DNA of 16,177 nt from Candidatus Accumulibacter sp. UBA704 (GCA_002304785.1 DBMG01000019.1:1-16177), one strand, 5' to 3'. Positions 7,216-14,267 are shown, numbered from the stretch's first letter. Translations and numbers: made by a program. The notes: generated by a model from the sequence alone, not told the origin.

Positions 7216-7243
7216 GGCAGCTGAGCGGTGAGGCTCAGCTGCC
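7216..7243 (-). other. 11-bp stem-loop over the yedY1 stop codon
   Basis: GGCAGCTGAGC at 7216-7226 pairs perfectly with GCTCAGCTGCC at 7233-7243 around a six-base loop. The yedY1 stop codon (7235-7237) is inside the stem. No U-run follows. It may reduce read-through from yedY1, or protect the 5' end of a processed mrpX message. Confidence 0.5.
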
Positions 7244-8026
7244 TCCGAACCAGTTGTACCCCTGATCTTCCCAATAGCCTCCGGGGTAGGTGTTGGTCAC
7301 AAAAATGGCCTGGATGTGTTTCGGGTTCTTGTAGCCGAGCTTGGTCGGCATGCGCAGCTTCATTGGAAATCCGTAGCGCGGCGGAAGCGGCTTATTGTCA
7401 TAGGTCAGCGTCAGCAGCGTTTGCGGATGCATCGCCGTCGCCATGTCGATGCTGGTGTAGTAGTCGTCGGAGCATTTAAAACCGACGAAGCGGGCGCTCG
7501 TATCCGCGCCGATTCGGCGCAGAAAGCTGGCGAACGGCACGCCGCCCCATTTGCCGATGGCACTCCAGCCCTCGACACAGATATGCCGTGTCACCTGATC
7601 GGTCTGCGGCATGGCGCGTAACTCGGCCAGTGACCAGTTCTTTCGATCGGCCACCAGACCACTCACTTCCAGGCGATAGCCGCATTCATCAACGGCTGGA
7701 ATTTCGCTCTCAGCGTAGAACGCATTGAACGGGAACGGCCGGGTGATCATTGAGTCCGGATAGGTCGGCGCCAATTGGTTGGGGTTGAACAGCCAGCCTT
7801 GCCCTTTGTCGTTGAGGCCGGAGATTTTCGATAGCGCCGTTTCGATGCTCTCTTCGTCCACCAGCGCACAGCCGCTAAGCAGCGAGAGGCCACCCAGAGT
7901 CAGCGAGCGCTTGAGGAAGGCACGACGGGACGGCTGTTCCACTACGCGGCCGACTTCCCGGCGCGCTTCCTTGAGGATGGTGTCGGTGTTTTCGACCAGC
8001 CAACGCGAGTGTTTGGTATTGTTCAT
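7235..8026 (-). CDS. yedY1: YedY/MsrP-like periplasmic molybdopterin oxidoreductase (methionine sulfoxide reductase candidate)
   Basis: The 263-residue protein belongs to the sulfite-oxidase/YedY molybdopterin family. It has a twin-arginine signal, SRRAFLK (33-39), so it is exported folded by Tat. The signal ends in LLSGC (49-53), a lipobox-like sequence that could make it an anchored lipoprotein. The molybdenum-ligand region is RHICVEGWSAIGKWGGV, with Cys150 as the expected Mo ligand, followed by GFPMKLRMPTKLGYKNPK. Start support is strong: AAGGAG six bases before ATG 8026, overlapping the stop of the cytochrome b gene. In Azospira suillum the equivalent enzyme restores oxidised MrpX methionines. 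Its electrons probably come from the cytochrome b encoded next to it, not a classic MsrQ. Sulfite or another S-oxide remains a possible substrate. Confidence 0.87.
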   Translation of the reverse strand: MNNTKHSRWLVENTDTILKEARREVGRVVEQPSRRAFLKRSLTLGGLSLLSGCALVDEESIETALSKISGLNDKGQGWLFNPNQLAPTYPDSMITRPFPFNAFYAESEIPAVDECGYRLEVSGLVADRKNWSLAELRAMPQTDQVTRHICVEGWSAIGKWGGVPFASFLRRIGADTSARFVGFKCSDDYYTSIDMATAMHPQTLLTLTYDNKPLPPRYGFPMKLRMPTKLGYKNPKHIQAIFVTNTYPGGYWEDQGYNWFGGS

Positions 8027-8035
8027 GGGGGCTCC

Positions 8036-8635
8036 TTAACGACCGCGAATCATCGCGAGTAATGTTCGGGGTACCAGGGCCACCATGACGAGATGGATGC
8101 CAACGAACCCGACGAGCGCTGACATGGCGAGAAAATGCACCCGTCGGGCCGTTTCGTAGCCGCCCAGCAACTCGCGTAGCAGCGGAAATTGCACCGACTT
8201 CCACAAGACCAGACCGGACAGCACCAAAAGCACGCTGTCAACAATGACAAAAAGGTAGAAGGCGCGTTGAACAGCGTTGTAATGCGATGGGTCCGCGTGC
8301 GTCAATTGTCCTTTTAGCGCCGCTTTCAGGTCGTCAAGGAAAGCCCGAGGCGAGAGCGGAAAGAATTTGCTAAGCAGACGACCAGTAACCACATTGGCGA
8401 CCAGGTAAATCAGTCCGTTAACCACCAGCAGCCACATCGCGGCAAAATGCCACTGCAGCGCGCCGCCCAACCAGCCTCCCAGCGTAATGCCATTAGGAAT
8501 GACAAAATCGTAGAATGGCGCGGCGTTGTAGATTCGCCATCCACTCAAGGCCAGAACACACACCGCCACAACGTTGAGCCAATGCGTCAGACGCAGCCAC
8601 CAGGGGTGAATCAGTCTCGTTCTTTCAGCGTTCAC
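8036..8635 (-). CDS. Diheme cytochrome b561-type membrane subunit (Ni-hydrogenase/FdnI cytochrome b fold), electron donor to YedY1
   Basis: The inner-membrane protein has four to five hydrophobic helices and histidines placed as heme b ligands: RLTHWLN in the first helix, LQWHFAAMW in the second, and VHFLAM and GIHLVM in the last two. It resembles the cytochrome b subunits that pass quinol electrons to periplasmic molybdoenzymes. The start is set at GTG 8635, because AGGAG lies eight bases before it. The longer ATG frame to 8698 would begin upstream of the predicted -10 box (8691-8695). From GTG 8635 it has 199 residues. It is the first gene of the minus-strand operon. The RBS of yedY1 overlaps its stop codon, implying coupled translation. 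Confidence 0.83.
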   Translation of the reverse strand: MNAERTRLIHPWWLRLTHWLNVVAVCVLALSGWRIYNAAPFYDFVIPNGITLGGWLGGALQWHFAAMWLLVVNGLIYLVANVVTGRLLSKFFPLSPRAFLDDLKAALKGQLTHADPSHYNAVQRAFYLFVIVDSVLLVLSGLVLWKSVQFPLLRELLGGYETARRVHFLAMSALVGFVGIHLVMVALVPRTLLAMIRGR

Positions 8636-8690
8636 AATGTACACTCCTGCGAATTGGTTCTCTCGGTGTTTCCTGACACTCTGCAAGGTA

Positions 8691-8717
8691 GTTCGCATGG
8701 ATGGGGTGATCGGTTAC
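8691..8717 (-). promoter_or_regulatory. SigF-type promoter for the cytochrome b-yedY1-mrpX operon
   Basis: On the minus strand TGTAACC (GTAACC at 8717-8712) is followed after exactly 16 bases by CGAAC (8695-8691). GTAACC/CGAA is the pattern reported for SigF of this ECF group in Caulobacter. The same spacing occurs in the divergent promoter at 8772-8798, which argues for one shared sigma factor. Confidence 0.72.
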
Positions 8718-8771
8718 ACCTCCGGGCAGAAAAATATTCCACTGGCGAGAGAGTTATTTTTTCCATCGGCT

Positions 8772-8798
8772 GTAACCAGAGGCACTGCAATTACGAAT
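8772..8798 (+). promoter_or_regulatory. SigF-type autoregulatory promoter of sigF-nrsF
   Basis: GTAACC at 8772-8777 and CGAAT at 8794-8798 are separated by 16 bases, as in the divergent promoter. The -10 box overlaps the apparent ATG of sigF (8797-8799), so a transcript from here would start inside the frame drawn from that ATG. Confidence 0.72.
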
Positions 8799-9360
8799 GA
8801 ATGTAAAAGACGGTTTGTTGGCCAAGGAGCAACGTCTCAGGAACCTGCTGTTGGAGGGTCTTTCCGGAGATGCCGCGGCCTATCAATCGTTTTTGAAGGA
8901 GTTGAGTGCCCATCTGCGGAATTTTCTGCGGAAGCGCCTGGTCAACTTGCCCGATGAAGTGGAGGATCTGGTGCAGGAATCGCTTCTGGCAGTGCATAAC
9001 CAGCGCCATACCTACGACCCCGGACAGCCGGTTTCAGCCTGGGTGCAGGCCATTGCGCGATATAAGCTGGTCGATCTGTTACGCCGTCGTTCCGCAAAGG
9101 ATCTTCTGACCGAACCCCTTGATGAAGAGTCTGAGTTTTTTGCTTCCGCTGATTCGGAAGCAACAGAAGCGCATCGTGACCTGAACCGCTTGCTCGATGA
9201 GTTACCCGACAAACAGCGGCTACCGATTGTTCACGTCAAACTTGAAGGCTTGTCGGTAAAGGAAACTGCGGAAATAACCGGGATGTCGGAGTCAGCGATA
9301 AAGGTTGGCGTGCATCGCGGGTTGAAGTATCTGGCGGCGAAGATTAGAGGTGTGAAATGA
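8797..9360 (+). CDS. sigF: ECF sigma factor SigF (partner of NrsF)
   Basis: The 187-residue sigma factor has region 2 at about 15-100 (core DEVEDLVQESLLAVHNQRHTY, then AWVQAIARYKLVDLLRRR) and region 4 at about 125-185 (LPDKQRLPIVHVKLEGLSVKETAEITGMSESAIKVGVHRG), both in overlapping motif order. It belongs to the ECF group whose anti-sigma factors are DUF1109/NrsF membrane proteins. It probably directs the GTAACC-N16-CGAA promoters on both sides. The stop overlaps the nrsF start (ATGA), indicating coupling. The start is doubtful: ATG 8797 lies in the predicted -10 box and has no ribosome site. TTG 8815 or 8818 are alternatives, while the family N-terminus needs the KEQRLRNLLLEGLSGD region. Confidence 0.88.
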   Translation: MNVKDGLLAKEQRLRNLLLEGLSGDAAAYQSFLKELSAHLRNFLRKRLVNLPDEVEDLVQESLLAVHNQRHTYDPGQPVSAWVQAIARYKLVDLLRRRSAKDLLTEPLDEESEFFASADSEATEAHRDLNRLLDELPDKQRLPIVHVKLEGLSVKETAEITGMSESAIKVGVHRGLKYLAAKIRGVK

Positions 9361-9998
9361 AAACGGATGATCTCATCACACTGCTGGCAACTGGTATTGA
9401 AGCAGTGGAGCCACGCGTGGCCGAGCGGCGCTACGCCAAAGCTATTGGGGTGGGGATGGCAGGTGCTGCCGTGCTGATGGTGATGTTGCTTCACGTGCGA
9501 GCCGATCTCGCTGAAGCTGCTCTGTTGCCGATGTTCTGGGTAAAACTTGGATTTGTCGGCAGTTTACTTTTGGCCGGGGTATTTGCCTCGATGCGTTTGT
9601 CGAGGCCCGGTGCGCGGATTGACAGCGTGCCTGTTTTTCTTGTGCTCCCCGTTCTCGTCATGTGGATTCTGGCGGCTTTTGCGCTGATAACCGCAAATGC
9701 CGATCAGCGCATGGCTTTACTGCTTGGAAAGACCTGGAGTTCGTGTCCGTTCCTGATCGCGATGCTATCTCTTCCGGTCTTTGTTGCTGTCATATGGGCA
9801 ATGAAAGGATTGGCCCCAACACGCCCCCATCAGGCCGGTTTTGCAGCCGGTCTTCTTTCTGGGGCGACGGCGGCTTTCGTGTATTCCTTTCACTGCCCTG
9901 AATCGGCCGCACCTTTTATCGGGTTATGGTACACCTTGGGTATCTTGATTCCGGCGATCTTTGGTGCATCCTTGGGCCGGTGGTTGTTGCGCTGGTAG
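9357..9998 (+). CDS. nrsF: NrsF-type transmembrane anti-sigma factor (DUF1109)
   Basis: The 213-residue inner-membrane protein has a short cytoplasmic N-terminus and about six membrane segments. Two cysteines, Cys130 in KTWSSCPF and Cys180 in YSFHCPES, sit in the sequence contexts where this family keeps its paired cysteines. In the known system NrsF holds its sigma factor inactive until oxidants or metals modify these cysteines. Besides the cysteines, the C-terminal PFIGLWYTLGILIPA motif is typical. The start codon overlaps the sigF stop by four bases (ATGA), the usual arrangement for keeping a sigma and its inhibitor in balance. No gene follows on this strand until the decayed spacer after 9998. 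Confidence 0.88.
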   Translation: MKTDDLITLLATGIEAVEPRVAERRYAKAIGVGMAGAAVLMVMLLHVRADLAEAALLPMFWVKLGFVGSLLLAGVFASMRLSRPGARIDSVPVFLVLPVLVMWILAAFALITANADQRMALLLGKTWSSCPFLIAMLSLPVFVAVIWAMKGLAPTRPHQAGFAAGLLSGATAAFVYSFHCPESAAPFIGLWYTLGILIPAIFGASLGRWLLRW

Positions 9999-10258
9999 AT
10001 CAAGGAGACGTCGCTTGCCTCAAAGAATTTGCCGTTTGTTGAATGACAGAAACGGCCGAGGAATAGACGACCGAGAGGCTGCGGGTGAGCAGGTAGTTGA
10101 TCGCGACCAGCGTGCTGGTGCGGCAGTCGTTGCTCGCAACTGAGGCAGGCGCGCGAGTAAAGCGGCTTGCCGACCGAGAACGCGGTGTTCTCCAGGCCGT
10201 CGACGTCTTTCGGGCGTCTGAATCCCTGTGGGCTGGAACTTTCAGTGCTGTGGCCGAG
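9999..10258. other. Spacer without an intact gene; possible decayed minus-strand coding DNA
   Basis: This stretch of about 260 bases after nrsF has no intact gene I recognise. A 7-bp stem (GCCGTTT 10031-10037, AAACGGC 10050-10056) could end the sigF-nrsF message but lacks a U-run. The minus strand reads protein-like in two frames, for example LENTAFSVGKPLYSRA (about 10144-10192) and then STLVAINYLLTRSLSVVYSS (about 10061-10120), suggesting a frameshifted remnant. I cannot assign it to a family. Confidence 0.35.
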
Positions 10259-10324
10259 GAAAAGGCCGGCGGCGCGGCCCGCCTGGCGGCGATGAAGGCG
10301 ATGCTGGCGGGCAAGTCAGGGTGA
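10259..10324 (+). pseudogene. Second copy of the rep 3' end (orphan tail)
   Basis: Bases 10259-10314 match rep 4525-4580 at 52/56 positions in the same orientation. The frame EKAGGAARLAAMKAMLAGKSG ends with a TGA at 10322-10324, as a Rep C-terminus would. Nothing upstream resembles the rest of Rep. Three of the four differences are synonymous, so this tail evolved in a working gene before it was left here. Its end overlaps the lysR stop codon by nine bases. It is read here as the displaced or donor end of rep at the far side of an inserted island. Confidence 0.7.
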
Positions 10325-11272
10325 CGTCGGGCTACCTTGGGTCTCCCCATTCCACACCAGTTTCTGCCTGAGGAAATCGCGCAGCGCGACCGCCACCCGG
10401 CCCAATCCGGGCCCCGAGTCGGTGAGGGTGATGTCGAACACCGGCAGCGTCGGAAATCCTTCCTCGGGAGTCAGTTCGCGCAACCCGTCGGTCAGGCTGC
10501 TGGCCCGCGCCACGCCGACCGCGAGACCGGCCTTGATGGCCGAGAGCATGGCCGTGGCGTTGGCGCTGATATAGGCGATCCGCCAGGGCTTGCCGTGGTG
10601 TTCCAGGCTTTCGATGGCCCACTTGCGCAACAGGCTGCCCTCCGGCAGCACGGCCAATGCCACCGGCGAAACAGTAAGGGTCGGATGCTGCGCCGAGCTT
10701 ACCCAGATGGCCCGGTCGCGTTCGAGGATGGTGCCCGTCGTTGTTCCGGCTGGTTCGAGGGCGATGGCGAGATCGAGTTCCGTGCCAAACGGCGCCTCGC
10801 GGAAAGAGACTCCAGCCAGCACTTCGATGCGCACCGCCGGATAGCGCGCGGAGAATTCCGCGAGAAGCGGCGGCAGAACGTGGATGGCATAGTGCGTGAC
10901 GGCGCCCAGGCGCACGGCACCGACGATCTGGTCGGGGCGAATGGTGGCAAAGGCCTCGTCGTTCAACGCCAGCATTCTCTTGCCGTACTCGACGAGTATT
11001 TCGCCGTCGCCGGTCAGGCGAAGACTGCGTTTGCCGCGATCGAAAAGCGTCACGCCGGTGAGTTCTTCGAGCCGCCGGATCTGCATGCTCACCGCCGCCT
11101 GGGTCTTGCTGAGTTCGTGCGCGGCCTCGGTGAAACTCAAATGGGTGTTCACCGCGATCAGGGTGCGCAGCAGATCCAGCTCGAGCAGCGGTGTCCGTGC
11201 AGAAGTGGAACGACACTTGTTGCCAGGGATAGCCGGATTTTCGGTCACGGCCGGGTCAGCGGGGAATTCCAT
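10316..11272 (-). CDS. LysR-family transcriptional regulator
   Basis: The 318-residue protein has an N-terminal winged helix-turn-helix (about residues 30-90: LSFTEAAHELSKTQAAVSMQIRRLEELTG, read in sections) and a C-terminal effector-binding domain. It probably controls the divergent oxidoreductase-tctCBA operon in response to the transported acid. The ATG at 11272 is chosen because it gives a near-normal LysR length and has AGGAA upstream; the frame open to 11554 would run through the divergent gene. A LysR-type box (11308-11328) lies in the shared intergenic region. The C-terminal end overlaps the orphan rep tail, so the last few residues may have been set by the island junction. The effector is unknown. 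Confidence 0.88.
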   Translation of the reverse strand: MEFPADPAVTENPAIPGNKCRSTSARTPLLELDLLRTLIAVNTHLSFTEAAHELSKTQAAVSMQIRRLEELTGVTLFDRGKRSLRLTGDGEILVEYGKRMLALNDEAFATIRPDQIVGAVRLGAVTHYAIHVLPPLLAEFSARYPAVRIEVLAGVSFREAPFGTELDLAIALEPAGTTTGTILERDRAIWVSSAQHPTLTVSPVALAVLPEGSLLRKWAIESLEHHGKPWRIAYISANATAMLSAIKAGLAVGVARASSLTDGLRELTPEEGFPTLPVFDITLTDSGPGLGRVAVALRDFLRQKLVWNGETQGSPTSP

Positions 11273-11307
11273 ATGGCGTCGGCTTCCTGTGGGGGCCGCA
11301 TAACGCG

Positions 11308-11328
11308 TTCTTATTCGAGGGATAAGAA
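11308..11328. promoter_or_regulatory. LysR-type operator in the divergent region
   Basis: TTCTTAT (11308-11314) and ATAAGAA (11322-11328) form a perfect 7-bp inverted repeat with a 7-base centre. It contains the classic T-N11-A core (TTAT-N7-ATAA). Its centre lies about 54 bases before the likely transcription start of the divergent operon, a usual place for LysR activators. Confidence 0.6.
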
Positions 11329-11336
11329 TTATTCGT

Positions 11337-11365
11337 TTGATGCCCACTCCGCCAGAAATTATATT
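11337..11365 (+). promoter_or_regulatory. Sigma-70-like promoter of the oxidoreductase-tctCBA operon
   Basis: TTGATG (11337-11342) and TATATT (11360-11365) are separated by exactly 17 bases. They lie just downstream of the LysR-type box and about 50 bases before the first gene. Confidence 0.55.
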
Positions 11366-11412
11366 GGACTTCCAGTCCGGCCAGGCAAAGAGCCGGTGGG
11401 GGGGATCAAACC

Positions 11413-12666
11413 ATGCAGTTGGCCAGAACAGAACGTTTCGACATCGTCGTGGTTGGTGGAGGCTCGGCCGGAGTCGCCGCCGGAGTCGCCGCTGCCCGCC
11501 AAGGGGCGAAAGTGGCTCTGGTCGAACGCTACGGATTTCTCGGCGGTGCGGCAACCAACGCGTTGATCATGACCTACGACGGCTTCCTGTATCGCCGTGA
11601 GCAGCCCGAATGGGCCGTGGGCGGAATTGGCCGGGAGCTGCTGGATCGCCTGGCGAAGTTCTCCAGCCCGGTGGCGCCGGTCCTTTCGCCCAACAGGAAC
11701 TGGGTGTTGCCGTTCAACACCGAATCCGCGAAAGCGGCGCTCGACGATATCGTCCTCGAAGGCGGCGTGGCTGTTCGCCTGCACGCCTTGCTGATCGACG
11801 TGCGTCGTCGCGATGATCGCATCGCCAGCGTGGTTGTGGCGGATCACCTGGGGCGCCTGGAGATTGTCGCCGATGCGTTCGTCGACGCCAGCGGCGAAGG
11901 CGACCTGTCCGCTCTGGCCGGAGTGCCGATGGCGTATACCGAACAGCCGCGATATGCCGCGTCGCTGTGTGCGCGCATCGCCGGCGTGTCGCCCGAGGTG
12001 ACGGTCGACCGCGCCCTGCTGGCGCAGATCGGTGCTGCAGTGCCGGAGAACGAGAGACTCGCCACGCTGCGCGCCGATGGAGGTTTCGTCCTGCGCCTGC
12101 CGGAAAACGGCGACCTGTGGTGGATGGGCGTGGATGTGCTCACCGATGGGCTATCGTCATGCAGCCAGAGTGAAGGTGAACAGAAGTGCCGTGCGACCGC
12201 CTGGGCCTTCATCCGGCAGATGCGCCGCATCCCCGGTTGCGAACGGGCGACGCTGGTGGCCACCGGTGTCCAGCTCGGGATTCGCGAGACGCGCCACCCA
12301 ATGGCGCGGCACATGATCAGCGAAGCCGAGGCCCTGGCCGGGCATCGGGTAGCCAACCCCGTCGCGCGTGCTGCCTGGCAACTGGAGCGCCACGACACGC
12401 CGGGCCGGCCGACCATGGCGTGCATCGGGGGCGAAGGTTTCTACGATATTCCGGCGGAATCGATTCGCGCGGTGGCCGTCGACAATCTGTGGCTGGCCGG
12501 GCGTACGGTGGGTGCCGATCGTGCGGCGTTCAGTTCGTTGCGCGTCATGGGCACCGGCTTCGCCACCGGACAGGCGGCCGGCGCGGCGGCGGCAATGGCG
12601 CTGCAAGGCCGGCCGGACTATGCTGCCCTGAAGGCCGCGCTTCTTGATCAGGGCGCCATCCTGTGA
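11413..12666 (+). CDS. FAD-dependent oxidoreductase (FAD_oxidored family)
   Basis: The 417-residue flavoprotein has a Rossmann FAD-binding motif at the N-terminus (VVGGGSAGVAAG, about 12-23), followed by VERYGFLGGAAT. A central VDASGEGDLSALAGV segment and a C-terminal FAD-contact region (LWLAGRTVGADRAAFSSLRV, then GTGFATGQAAG) complete the family pattern. No signal peptide or membrane segment is seen, so it should act in the cytoplasm. It heads the operon whose other members import an organic acid, and is divergent from a LysR gene. A role as a dehydrogenase of the imported compound is therefore likely but inferred. The tricarballylate dehydrogenase TcuA has a similar context but a different FAD family, so I do not assign that name. 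Confidence 0.8.
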   Translation: MQLARTERFDIVVVGGGSAGVAAGVAAARQGAKVALVERYGFLGGAATNALIMTYDGFLYRREQPEWAVGGIGRELLDRLAKFSSPVAPVLSPNRNWVLPFNTESAKAALDDIVLEGGVAVRLHALLIDVRRRDDRIASVVVADHLGRLEIVADAFVDASGEGDLSALAGVPMAYTEQPRYAASLCARIAGVSPEVTVDRALLAQIGAAVPENERLATLRADGGFVLRLPENGDLWWMGVDVLTDGLSSCSQSEGEQKCRATAWAFIRQMRRIPGCERATLVATGVQLGIRETRHPMARHMISEAEALAGHRVANPVARAAWQLERHDTPGRPTMACIGGEGFYDIPAESIRAVAVDNLWLAGRTVGADRAAFSSLRVMGTGFATGQAAGAAAAMALQGRPDYAALKAALLDQGAIL

Positions 12667-12749
12667 CGCCAGTGTTAGATCTCCAGCGCATGAAGACGGC
12701 CGGAGAGTTTTCGCAGTACAAATTGCTTTGCTTTGTGAAGGGGTTCCAC

Positions 12750-13751
12750 ATGAAGAAGGTGTTCAGAGTTGTGTCGGTGCTTTGCTCATTAACGATCTTG
12801 ATGACAGGAGGCCTGACGTCGGCGCGTGCCGCCGATTATCCGGAAAGGCTGATCACGGCGATCGTGCCCTTTGCGCCGGGCGGGTCCACCGACATCATGG
12901 CGCGGACCATCGCCACGCTGGCCGAAGCGCACCTGAAACAGTCCGTGGTGGTCAAGAACGTCTCGGGGGGCAACGGCTCGATCGGCGCGAAGGAAGCACT
13001 GGACAAGAAGGCCGATGGCTACACCATCCTGATCACGGCAGAAAACCTGGCCTCCTATCGGGTCATGGGAGTGTCTCCGTTGAGTTTCAACGACTATGAC
13101 CCGATCATCCTGTTGGCGCGTGGTGTGCCGGTGATCGTCACCAAGCCGGAAAGCCAATGGAAGACGGCCAATGACCTGATCAAGAGCACGACGCAAAAGC
13201 CCGGCGAGGTGAAGATCGCGACGACCGGTCCGACCGGCGTCTCGGGAATCGTGGCGACGATCCTCGGCGCGAAGTTCAACATGGTGCCGTTCAAAAGCGA
13301 AGGCGAGATCATCACTGCCGTGTTGGGCGGGCATACCGATGTGGCGACCGTGGGGCTGCTCAGTGTGGCCGACTACATCAAGGCGGGAAAGTTGAAGGTT
13401 CTGGCCGTGGTCAATGACAAGAAGCTCCCGAATCATCCCGATTGGGCCGCGCTGGGCGAGGCCATGCCGGAGTACAACAAGCATCTGCCGTGGGGGCCGT
13501 TCTATGGCGTCTGGGTAAAGAAGGGCATGCCCGCCGACGTCGTTGCCAAGCTGAAGGATTCGTTCTCGAAGGCGGCCGACGATCCGAAATTCAAGGAGTT
13601 CGTGGTCAAGAACGAACTGCTGTCGATGAACGTGATGGGCGCTGACGCGTTGAAATTCGCCAACGACTTCACGTCCAGGACGACCTGGCTGCTGTTCGAT
13701 GGCGGAGCAGCGCAGAAGTCGCCGGCGGAGTTCGGAATTCCACGGCTGTAG
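12750..13751 (+). CDS. tctC: Tripartite tricarboxylate transporter substrate-binding protein (TctC/Bug family)
   Basis: The 333-residue periplasmic binding protein begins at ATG 12750, which has AAGGGG six bases before it and opens a signal peptide (cleavage after ARA, about residue 26). The ATG at 12663 would add a leader with no signal character. Family marks are YPERLITAIVPFAPGGSTDIMAR (in overlapping sections), the GGNGSIGAKEAL loop and the GGHTDVATVG segment. Bug proteins bind carboxylates such as citrate, glutarate or aromatic acids; specificity cannot be read from the sequence. It lies 84 bases after the flavoprotein gene and precedes tctB and tctA, so it serves that transporter. Confidence 0.88.
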   Translation: MKKVFRVVSVLCSLTILMTGGLTSARAADYPERLITAIVPFAPGGSTDIMARTIATLAEAHLKQSVVVKNVSGGNGSIGAKEALDKKADGYTILITAENLASYRVMGVSPLSFNDYDPIILLARGVPVIVTKPESQWKTANDLIKSTTQKPGEVKIATTGPTGVSGIVATILGAKFNMVPFKSEGEIITAVLGGHTDVATVGLLSVADYIKAGKLKVLAVVNDKKLPNHPDWAALGEAMPEYNKHLPWGPFYGVWVKKGMPADVVAKLKDSFSKAADDPKFKEFVVKNELLSMNVMGADALKFANDFTSRTTWLLFDGGAAQKSPAEFGIPRL

Positions 13752-13823
13752 GCGATGTCGGGCCGGGCGGCCACCAATCGGGACGATCTTCGTGAATCGA
13801 ATAACGACAGCAAGGATTTGCCA

Positions 13824-14267
13824 ATGAAAGCGGTGCGATACAAAAGCGGGGAAGTCGAAGCCAACATCCTGTTCCTGCTGGTGGCCATGTTCTTCCTGAC
13901 CTCGTCGTTTTTCATCGACGCCGGAAACTATCCAGCGTGGTCTTCGGCGAAGATCGTGCCGATCCTGCTGTCGTCGGTCATGGCCATCTGTTCTGCATCC
14001 TCGTTGATGGAAGCAATCAGGAAGCGGCAGGTTACCAAGGCCACCGAGAACGTGTTCCAGGTGAAAGTGCTGACGTATATCGGCGTCTTTTTCGTGTATA
14101 TCGGTGCCTTGTTCCTGCTCCCTTTCTGGCTGGCTTCCGCGGCATTCCTGTTGTTCAGCTTCCTGTTCTGGAAGTCGTTGCCGCTCGTCAAGGCAATAGT
14201 GGCGTCGGCAGCCGTCGTGGCCGTATCGCTGACGCTGTTCTCGAAGGTCTTCTATATCACGTTCTGA
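13824..14267 (+). CDS. tctB: Tripartite tricarboxylate transporter small membrane subunit TctB
   Basis: From ATG 13824 (AAGGA seven bases upstream) the protein has 147 residues and four hydrophobic segments, at about 13-30, 40-62, 80-105 and 118-140, as usual for TctB. The longer frame from 13755 would add a polar tail without a ribosome site. TctB is poorly conserved in sequence; the call rests on size, topology and its place between tctC and tctA. It acts with TctA in the inner membrane. Confidence 0.85.
   Translation: MKAVRYKSGEVEANILFLLVAMFFLTSSFFIDAGNYPAWSSAKIVPILLSSVMAICSASSLMEAIRKRQVTKATENVFQVKVLTYIGVFFVYIGALFLLPFWLASAAFLLFSFLFWKSLPLVKAIVASAAVVAVSLTLFSKVFYITF

Noticed and set aside
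8036..8698. ATG at 8698 as the start of the cytochrome b gene
   Set aside because: It lies upstream of the predicted -10 box and lacks a ribosome site; GTG 8635 has AGGAG eight bases before it and gives the usual N-terminus.
10097..10258. ORF upstream of the orphan rep tail as a real 75-residue protein
   Set aside because: Only the last part resembles Rep; the rest has no family resemblance and no ribosome site was evident.
11273..11554. N-terminal extension of the LysR frame
   Set aside because: It would run through the divergent promoter region and into the oxidoreductase gene; the first 94 residues have no LysR similarity.
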